DNA from: an uncultured Mucilaginibacter sp.
GTDB taxonomy: Bacteria > Bacteroidota > Bacteroidia > Sphingobacteriales > Sphingobacteriaceae
DNA: 14,456 nt
Direction of reading: 5' to 3'
Assembly: GCF_946479965.1 (NCBI RefSeq)
Contig: NZ_CAMLHX010000079.1
Location: forward strand, 1-14,456
Shown: positions 1 to 4,683 of the stretch, piece by piece
Numbering within the stretch: the first letter of the stretch is position 1
Layout of the letters: each line of letters opens with the position of its first letter
The notes under the pieces: model-generated
The model's database searches: none
What the model was told of the DNA's origin: nothing
Seen by the model: only the letters and a program-made list of their open reading frames with translations
Made by a program: the position numbers and the translations under genes

Positions 1-40
1 GAGATCTACACTCTTTCCCTACACGACGCTCTTCCGATCT
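1..40. other. Illumina sequencing adapter remnant (non-biological)
   Basis: These 40 bases match, as I remember it, the 3' portion of the Illumina TruSeq universal adapter, including its terminal GCTCTTCCGATCT. Genomic sequence, an open ammonia-lyase frame, starts at base 41. The window therefore begins at a contig edge where adapter was not trimmed, and the truncation of the first gene is an assembly limit rather than a biological breakpoint. Confidence 0.97.
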
Positions 41-811
41 AATATTTCGAAACGTGGCCGCGACTTTATTTTGTCCTTCGTGATGCTTTACGATGTTCAA
101 CTCGTGCGAATAATGATCGTCATAAGCCTTTACAACCTCATTGGTCATGGCCGAGAGCATAACCGACCAGTTAAGCAGCTTTTGCCCTTGCGCTATGTTA
201 ACCATACCAATACCCGTCATGGCAGACGTGCCGTTAATTGTCGCCAAACCTTCGCGAACCCGGATACTTAATGGTTTTATGCCGAGCTTGTTAAAGACGC
301 CAAGGGTGGCTTGCATTTCACCCTGATAAACAACTTCGCCCTCACCTATCAGTACCAAGCCCAAATGTGCCAGTTGAACCAGATCTCCACTTGCGCCTAC
401 CCCTCCATGTTCAAAGATGACCGGTGAGATATCGTGATTTATAAGTTGCTTAAGAAGATCGATAATATCGGGATGAACACCGGAATACCCCTGAATAAGG
501 CTGTTTAAGCGGGCGATCATTAATGCTTTTATAAAAACAGGCGATAAAAGCGCCCCGCTGCCAGAGCTATGGCTACGGATAAGATTATACTGCAACTGCA
601 ATAAATTCTCCTCGCTTACCTTATACTGAGCCATCGGCCCAAAGCCGGTATTGATACCGTATATTAATTTATTGGATGAGAAACTTTGCAAAAACTGAAA
701 GTTCTCCTCCACATTTTTGATTGCCGCTGCGTCTAACTCAATCTCTTGGTTATTAAATATTATTTCAGAAAAATCTTTAAGTGTGAGTTTGCTTTGTCCA
801 ATTAGTACCAT
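41..811 (-). CDS. Aromatic amino acid ammonia-lyase, probably tyrosine ammonia-lyase (C-terminal half missing)
   Basis: This is a MIO-dependent lyase of the HAL/PAL/TAL family. It removes ammonia from an aromatic amino acid, here probably tyrosine giving 4-coumarate. The ATG at 811 opens 257 codons that run into the adapter junction, about half of the usual 500 or so residues. Visible landmarks are the catalytic-tyrosine motif YGINTGFG at residues 51-58, the substrate-loop segment LIRSHSSG at 77-84, the MIO-forming Ala-Ser-Gly triad at 140-142 within GGVGASGDL, and the conserved NGTSAMTG at 193-200. Several stretches (NTGFGPMAQY, the RSHSSG loop, EHGGVGASGDLVQL) agree with my memory of the F. 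johnsoniae tyrosine ammonia-lyase rather than with hut-operon HutH. No other histidine-degradation gene is adjacent. It lies 65 bp after a GNAT gene and follows an aryl-CoA ligase on the same strand, which suits a flexirubin/aryl-polyene starter pathway. The family is certain; tyrosine specificity is inferred. Confidence 0.9.
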
Positions 812-859
812 GGGCAAATTGTAGTGTTTTTAATTTAATTGGTAAATGTATAAATATAT

Positions 860-885
860 AGCCGGTTAAAGCCAATTTAACCGCT
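860..885 (-). terminator. Hairpin at the end of the GNAT gene, possible weak terminator or processing site
   Basis: An inverted repeat of GGTTAAA and TTTAACC with a five-base loop extends by AGC/GCT around one unpaired base. It overlaps the GNAT stop codon. On the minus strand an AT-rich but not pure-T stretch follows (CTATATATTTATAC). It could partly uncouple ammonia-lyase expression from the upstream genes. The missing U-tract makes full termination doubtful. Confidence 0.35.
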
Positions 886-1395
886 TAATACAAACCAATG
901 ATGCAAAATATTATGATGCATAAAAGTACCCGCATGCGTAAAACCGGTTTTAATCAACACATTTTTTGACGCAGCATTTTCTGCATTCGCCATAGCATAA
1001 ATTGGTTTTAAGTTTAATATTTCCAGGCCATATTTTAAGCAAGCAGTTGCACCTTCAGTTGCATAACCCTTTCCCCAATAACGTGGCAACATTCTATAAC
1101 CCAGGTCGTAGTAACCGGATTGGCCGTTTATTGTTTCGGATATGAATTTAAATCCGGTCCATCCCATAAAATTTCCGCTTTCTTTTTCAGTCATAGCCCA
1201 ACGACCAATACCGTTATCCAAATACTGCTGCCTGATAAAAGCTATTATTTTTTCACTTTCGCCAATTGATTTTACAAGATCATTTCCTAAATATCTATGA
1301 ACCTCCGCATCCGAGTCGATTTCAAACATACCCTTCAAATCATTAGAAGTTATTTCTCGTATAATTAGTCGGGAAGTCTCTATTATCGTCTGCAT
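877..1395 (-). CDS. GNAT-family N-acetyltransferase (RimJ/RimL type)
   Basis: A 172-residue acetyl-CoA-dependent N-acetyltransferase of the RimJ/RimL group (Acetyltransf_3 type); the substrate cannot be told from sequence. The N-terminus has the family opening ETSRLIIREI (residues 6-15). The acetyl-CoA pyrophosphate loop is RYWGKGYATEG at 105-115, preceded by LGYRMLPRYW. The C-terminal NAASKNVLIKTGF (140-152) is the usual helix and strand that close the fold. The length is complete for the family. The ATG at 1395 has an AGGA a few bases upstream and lies 20 bp after the ligase stop, so co-transcription with the ligase is likely. It may modify a product of the neighbouring aromatic pathway, or it may be an unrelated passenger; nothing in the sequence separates these. 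Confidence 0.88.
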   Translation of the reverse strand: MQTIIETSRLIIREITSNDLKGMFEIDSDAEVHRYLGNDLVKSIGESEKIIAFIRQQYLDNGIGRWAMTEKESGNFMGWTGFKFISETINGQSGYYDLGYRMLPRYWGKGYATEGATACLKYGLEILNLKPIYAMANAENAASKNVLIKTGFTHAGTFMHHNILHHWFVLSG

Positions 1396-1415
1396 ATCCT
1401 GTATCTTATGAGGAA

Positions 1416-2693
1416 TTACCGCCGGTCAATAAACTTCACGGGCTTACGTACAGACTCAGGAAATTGCATTTTTTGCATTTGCTCAACCCCAATATAATTT
1501 ACATGCGGGCTAACCCGTAACCGTGCCTGTAAATAAGCCCGTATGCGATTGTCGCAAGCTTTACTCTCATCTATAGGAAGCAAGTGCAATAAAACCTCGT
1601 CCATGCCTATATCATTTGAATAAACTTCAACCACATAATCTAGCACCTCCTCCATTTCATTCAAGAGATCAAACATAGCAGGTGGATACAAGGTGGTGCC
1701 TTTGAATTTGATCATTTGTTTTTTGCGACCGATTATTGGCGATAGTCGTATACTTGGTCTGCCACAACCGCAGGGAACTTCATCATACATGCAAATATCA
1801 CCCGTTTTATACCTTAACAAAGGCATTCCCTCGACTCTCAAAGTAGTTATGGTTAACTCGCCAGGGGTAAGGGGCGGCACGGGTTGGTTGTCATCATCAA
1901 GCAGTTCGGCTATCAACAGATCAGGCTGTAAATGGCCTCCTCTGCCCTGCCCGCATTCGGTAAAAGCTGTTTGCATTTCTGTTGATGCATAAGTAGAATA
2001 CAATTGGATATTCCAACTTTCAGTTATCTTCTTTCCGAGGATATTGAGTGAATAATCGCTATTTCGGATATTTTCGCCGATACAGATTGCTTTCTTTACC
2101 GATGTTCCATTCAAGTCAATATTATTGTCTTTTGCAAACTGTATAAGCTTTAAAATAAAGGAAGGCACTGCTACTATTGCCGTTGGCTTCAAACGTTGTA
2201 TGGTTTCCAACTGCAACGCGGGTACACCCGGGCCTAATCTGATAATACCGGCGCCCAACTTACGTAAACCTGAATAGTAAGCTATCCCAGCCATAAATTG
2301 CCTGTCCAGTGTTAGCATTAACTGGTAAATATCGTTAGATGTACCATCTGCACATACAAAAGAATTATATTCATTAAGCGTTAATCTGGTCAGATCGTTA
2401 TCTGTGAGGGCGATGGTAACCGGGCTACCTAAAGTTCCGGATGTGGAGGCGTATTCAATTACCTGGTGTTTAGCCACACATAAAAAATCGCCATTGCGTT
2501 TCTGCAGGTCTTCCTTGCTTGTTACCGGTAAAAAGGTAAGATCGTCCAGCGTTTTTATAGCTGAAATATCGATTCCATTGCTGCTAAACAGTTCGTGGTA
2601 AAATGGCGAATGCTCATTAATATAAGCTAACAATTGCTGTAGGCCATGCTCCTGTTGTTGTTTTATTTTATCGGCTGCTAACTGAATACTCAT
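1416..2693 (-). CDS. Phenylacetate-CoA ligase-like (PaaK-type) adenylate-forming enzyme
   Basis: A 425-residue acyl-adenylate/CoA ligase of the PaaK branch, expected to activate an aryl carboxylic acid with ATP. The phosphate-binding loop YASTSGTLGSPV is at residues 81-92, the ATP-contact motif YSTYASTEMQ lies mid-protein, and the hinge region has YKTGDICMYDEVPCGCGRP followed by IIGRKKQMIKFKGTTLYPP, characteristic of PaaK and F390-synthetase relatives. The length matches the short PaaK class (about 430). The ATG at 2693 was chosen; a TTG at 2714 in frame would add seven residues but the family-like sequence begins at the ATG. It is the first gene of a minus-strand group that continues into the GNAT and the ammonia-lyase. 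A ligase plus an ammonia-lyase could make and activate 4-coumarate as a pigment starter. The substrate is inferred from context only. Confidence 0.88.
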   Translation of the reverse strand: MSIQLAADKIKQQQEHGLQQLLAYINEHSPFYHELFSSNGIDISAIKTLDDLTFLPVTSKEDLQKRNGDFLCVAKHQVIEYASTSGTLGSPVTIALTDNDLTRLTLNEYNSFVCADGTSNDIYQLMLTLDRQFMAGIAYYSGLRKLGAGIIRLGPGVPALQLETIQRLKPTAIVAVPSFILKLIQFAKDNNIDLNGTSVKKAICIGENIRNSDYSLNILGKKITESWNIQLYSTYASTEMQTAFTECGQGRGGHLQPDLLIAELLDDDNQPVPPLTPGELTITTLRVEGMPLLRYKTGDICMYDEVPCGCGRPSIRLSPIIGRKKQMIKFKGTTLYPPAMFDLLNEMEEVLDYVVEVYSNDIGMDEVLLHLLPIDESKACDNRIRAYLQARLRVSPHVNYIGVEQMQKMQFPESVRKPVKFIDRR

Positions 2694-2804
2694 ATTATTT
2701 CTGGAGGATAACAAATGCCAGAGAAATTGTTTTAGTGTGCTATCTAAAAAAAGATAAATTTTGCGCTAATATATCCATAAAAGCAATTTTATTTGTTTCT
2801 CAAC

Positions 2805-2833
2805 AAAAAAGCCGGTTACAAAATAACCGGCTT
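2805..2833 (-). terminator. Rho-independent terminator of the redoxin-like gene
   Basis: A perfect 10-bp inverted repeat (AAGCCGGTTA with TAACCGGCTT) has a five-base loop. Read on the minus strand, the second arm runs straight into six T residues. It begins 23 bp after the stop codon at 2857. It separates the redoxin-like gene from the ligase operon, which must then have its own promoter within 2694-2804. Confidence 0.9.
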
Positions 2834-2856
2834 CTCTTATTCTAAAAATGTAGAAC

Positions 2857-3504
2857 TTATGCTGACATTAACAAATTACTTAGAAATGCAGAGTTGTTAA
2901 CGGCTTTTATAATTTCATTCCCAGGCAAAATCTCGTCATAATCGCGGTGATTGTGATCAAATACTATAGTATTTTCTGTAGCAACGACAAATGTTGACAA
3001 CAACGGAACGTTAAGATCTATCCCTGCAAACCAGTTCCATATAGGGTCGTTTTCAGAATACACGCCCAGTTGTTCGGCGATACCGTTGTTTTTATCAAAA
3101 TAAAAAGTTAAAGAAAGATTGCTCCTAAAAGCCATTTCTACCAATTCTTCGCTAAAACCTTCAGCACTAATTATAATCAAACTACCACCGTTAGCTTTAA
3201 CTTCTTTGTGCAAATTACTTAACTGTTTAAGATATTCTGCCCCTTTTCCATTCCAATATTTTGAGTAAAAACTAATAACTAATGGCTGCCCGTACAATTG
3301 CTTAGTAGCAACAAACGTATCATCCGGTACACCGTTTAAAAAGTTTTGCCAGCGCGAATAAGAAAAATCAAATGCCAACCGTGAAATTGCATCGCCCGTT
3401 TTAACCGGTTTCAACGATTGATAATTTTTATAAGAAAGATCTCTGTCTATGCTTGCTTCTAAGAGATCGAATGAAGGATATTTTATGGTGGCTGTAGTTG
3501 TCAT
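2857..3504 (-). CDS. Redoxin-like (AhpC/TSA, thioredoxin-fold) protein lacking all cysteines
   Basis: A 215-residue protein with the layout of bacterial peroxiredoxin-like AhpC/TSA proteins. There is an N-terminal extension of about 70 residues, then beta strand PLVISFY (74-80), the active-site position SKYWNGKG (81-88), SLIIISAE (108-115), the SLTFYFDKNNGIAEQLGVY segment (131-149) typical of these folds, and a Val-Pro at 166-167 where the cis-proline loop is expected. In active relatives the site reads W-C-x-x-C; here it is W84-N85-G86-K87-G88, and the protein contains no cysteine anywhere. It therefore cannot do thiol-disulfide or peroxidase chemistry. A structural or binding role is possible, but no function is assigned. 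No signal peptide is visible. It is a single-gene unit with its own terminator and a leader containing a short reading frame. Confidence 0.8.
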   Translation of the reverse strand: MTTTATIKYPSFDLLEASIDRDLSYKNYQSLKPVKTGDAISRLAFDFSYSRWQNFLNGVPDDTFVATKQLYGQPLVISFYSKYWNGKGAEYLKQLSNLHKEVKANGGSLIIISAEGFSEELVEMAFRSNLSLTFYFDKNNGIAEQLGVYSENDPIWNWFAGIDLNVPLLSTFVVATENTIVFDHNHRDYDEILPGNEIIKAVNNSAFLSNLLMSA

Positions 3505-3546
3505 TGTATTAGAAATAAAATTGAAAAATGATTGCGCTTAAACTTG

Positions 3547-3561
3547 TCTGAGTAACTCAGA
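3547..3561 (-). promoter_or_regulatory. Hairpin in the leader between the short reading frame and the redoxin-like gene
   Basis: A perfect 6-bp stem (TCTGAG and CTCAGA) with a three-base loop starts two bases after the stop codon of the 29-codon leader reading frame. No U-run follows, so it is not a classic terminator. Its position suits a structure that a ribosome on the leader frame could open or mask. A second 5-bp hairpin (AAGCT/AGCTT, 3607-3621) lies inside that frame. Confidence 0.4.
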
Positions 3562-3562
3562 T

Positions 3563-3652
3563 TTACATTCGGCTACAACAATTACATAACCCATAGGTCT
3601 CCCAATAAGCTCTAACAGCTTTATTTAGTTGGTTATAAATTGAGTTATTCAT
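3563..3652 (-). CDS. Putative 29-residue leader peptide ending in a CNCC cluster
   Basis: The ATG at 3652 opens 29 codons: MNNSIYNQLNKAV, then RAYWETYGLCNCCSRM, then TAA. Three of the last eight codons are TGT (Cys), and the first, Leu, is TTA. The frame starts about 33 bp after an exact TAnnTTTG box. It ends 58 bp before the redoxin-like gene, with a hairpin just after its stop. The arrangement resembles leader-peptide attenuation, as known for polycysteine upstream frames in actinobacteria, but no homologue is known to me. It could also be a small free-standing peptide or chance. No Shine-Dalgarno is evident, which is normal for this phylum. Confidence 0.4.
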   Translation of the reverse strand: MNNSIYNQLNKAVRAYWETYGLCNCCSRM

Positions 3653-3685
3653 CTTTTTACTATTTCTTGTCTTTTATTAACAAAG

Positions 3686-3693
3686 CAAATATA
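3686..3693 (-). promoter_or_regulatory. Bacteroidota-type -7 box for the redoxin-like leader
   Basis: The minus strand reads TATATTTG, an exact match to the Bacteroidota sigma-A -7 consensus TAnnTTTG. Transcription would start near 3680, leaving about 28 bases before the leader-peptide ATG. I do not see a convincing -33 TTG at the right distance. An imperfect dyad centred on CTACTTAGTAG lies immediately upstream, where an activator or repressor could bind. Confidence 0.5.
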
Positions 3694-3789
3694 CTACTAA
3701 GTAGGTATACTTTATATAATTTTTCTTAAAAACCTGTCATTTTCTATGCATCCGTTGTCTTAATTCATTAAATTACTTTTATTTGTTTG

Positions 3790-3805
3790 ATAATCAATTG
3801 ATTAT
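3790..3805. repeat. Perfect 16-bp palindrome, candidate operator
   Basis: ATAATCAATTGATTAT is its own reverse complement. About 18 bp further on, 3812-3827 (TCAATGGATTGTAACA) repeats 13 of 16 bases of 3794-3809 in the same orientation. The pair lies roughly 140 bp before moaD and 290 bp before the redoxin-like gene. A dimeric regulator site is plausible. AT-rich intergenic DNA does produce some palindromes by chance. Confidence 0.4.
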
Positions 3806-3915
3806 GACAAGTCAATGGATTGTAACAGTTTAGTAAATAATATCTATAAAACTTTGATGAGGGGTTTATATTGGTATTATTATCTACTATTTTATGCTAA
3901 TAGCCTGTAATGGTG

Positions 3916-3923
3916 CATATTTG
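3916..3923 (+). promoter_or_regulatory. Weak -7-like box upstream of moaD
   Basis: CATATTTG differs from TAnnTTTG at one position and lies 15 bp before the moaD ATG. That would give a very short leader. No matching -33 element was found. Confidence 0.3.
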
Positions 3924-3938
3924 TATAAAAATGTTTAA

Positions 3939-4181
3939 ATGCAGATCAACGTACTTGCTTTTGGTATAGCGAAGGAAATATTCAAAGGTTCGACAACGGT
4001 TGCCGAATTGCCAAATGATGCCACGGTTTCAAATTTGAGGTATGTACTGGAGCAAAGTTTTCCTAAGTTGAAACAATTGTCTACTTACATGATAGCTGTA
4101 AATAACGAGTATGCGTTGGATTGTGACACGATTCACGAACGTGACGAAATAGCTATCATCCCTCCTGTCAGCGGCGGTTAA
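3939..4181 (+). CDS. moaD: Molybdopterin synthase sulfur carrier subunit MoaD
   Basis: An 80-residue ubiquitin-like sulfur carrier. After adenylation and thiocarboxylation of its C-terminus it donates sulfur to cyclic pyranopterin inside the MoaD-MoaE complex. The protein ends in IPPVSGG, the required C-terminal Gly-Gly. The short beta-grasp pattern is clear: MQINVLAFGIAKEIFKGS, a hydrophobic core, then DEIAIIPPVSGG. The length is normal for the family (about 80). The ATG at 3939 is the only sensible start. moaE begins four bases after the stop, so the two subunits are translated together. The enzyme that activates it (MoeB) is encoded 3 kb away on the opposite strand in the same island. Confidence 0.95.
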   Translation: MQINVLAFGIAKEIFKGSTTVAELPNDATVSNLRYVLEQSFPKLKQLSTYMIAVNNEYALDCDTIHERDEIAIIPPVSGG

Positions 4182-4185
4182 GTAT

Positions 4186-4605
4186 ATGAATACTAATATT
4201 AAAATATCGCCATCAACGCTAAATGTACAAGAATGTGCAGAATGGGTAATGTCTCCGGATTCTGGAGGTATTGATCTTTTTATCGGCACCGTTCGTAACG
4301 CTACCAAGGGTAAGGCAGTCACCCGGCTTGAGTTTGAGGCTTACGAAACTATGGCATTACGTGAAATGGAAAGGATTGCGGCAAAGGCCATAGAAAAATG
4401 GCCTGTTCAAAAAATATTAATTCATCACCGCACCGGCGTTTTACAAATTGGTGAAATACCGGTAATTATTGCGGTAGCTGCCGCCCATCGCGCAGCCGCT
4501 TTTGATGCCTGCCGATACATTATTGATACCCTAAAAGAAACCGTCCCAATCTGGAAAAAAGAGATTTTTGACGATGGAGAGGTCTGGGTTGCAGCCCACC
4601 CATAA
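4186..4605 (+). CDS. moaE: Molybdopterin synthase catalytic subunit MoaE
   Basis: The 139-residue catalytic subunit converts cyclic pyranopterin monophosphate to molybdopterin using sulfur from MoaD thiocarboxylate. Family motifs in order are DLFIGTVRNATKG (30-42), the LEFEAYETMA segment (48-57), HHRTGVLQIGE (80-90), AAAHRAAAFDACRYIID (98-114) and LKETVPIWKKEIFDDGEVWV (116-135). The last contains Lys117 and Lys124/125, corresponding to the active-site lysines of known MoaE proteins. The length agrees with the family (about 140-150). It is paired with moaD. An AT-rich hairpin with a T-run after it suggests the transcript ends before the next gene. Confidence 0.96.
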   Translation: MNTNIKISPSTLNVQECAEWVMSPDSGGIDLFIGTVRNATKGKAVTRLEFEAYETMALREMERIAAKAIEKWPVQKILIHHRTGVLQIGEIPVIIAVAAAHRAAAFDACRYIIDTLKETVPIWKKEIFDDGEVWVAAHP

Positions 4606-4611
4606 TAATCG

Positions 4612-4630
4612 ACTAAATATTTAGTTTTTT
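4612..4630 (+). terminator. Possible AT-rich terminator after moaE
   Basis: The 14-base palindrome ACTAAATATTTAGT can fold with a five-base stem, and its 3' arm runs into six consecutive T residues. The stem has only one G-C pair, so folding is weak. Its position 6 bp after the moaE stop supports a terminator role. Confidence 0.4.
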
Positions 4631-4683
4631 CCGAATTTTTCTTTTCTTTTGTGTTAGATAAACCTTTCTACACCTCAGTTACC

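Larger units (their letters stand above)
3505..3938. other. Divergent intergenic region between the redoxin-like gene and moaD
   Basis: This is a 434-bp AT-rich region between divergent genes. It holds a short Cys-codon-rich reading frame with a flanking hairpin and a -7 box (all minus), a bulged dyad around CTACT-T-AGTAG near 3695-3708, a 16-bp perfect palindrome at 3790-3805 with a related copy at 3812-3827, and a weak -7-like box before moaD. I see no tRNA, no rRNA and no riboswitch I recognise. Confidence 0.7.

Noticed and set aside
71..326. Two plus-strand open frames in the first 330 bases
   Set aside because: They lie opposite the ammonia-lyase gene, whose motifs are unmistakable on the minus strand.
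877..2693. Mobile element or genomic island explanation for the GNAT between ligase and lyase
   Set aside because: No inverted repeats, transposase, tRNA or direct repeats flank it, and the spacing is that of an ordinary operon.
2740..2778. A 12-codon minus-strand frame upstream of the ligase gene
   Set aside because: Too short, no enrichment of a particular codon, and no convincing promoter or hairpin organised around it.
3857..3910. A 17-codon plus-strand frame rich in Tyr and Trp (MRGLYWYYYLLFYANSL) upstream of moaD
   Set aside because: AT-rich DNA gives such strings readily, and there is no promoter box at a good distance and no ribosome site. It has no codon cluster as specific as the Cys cluster on the other strand.
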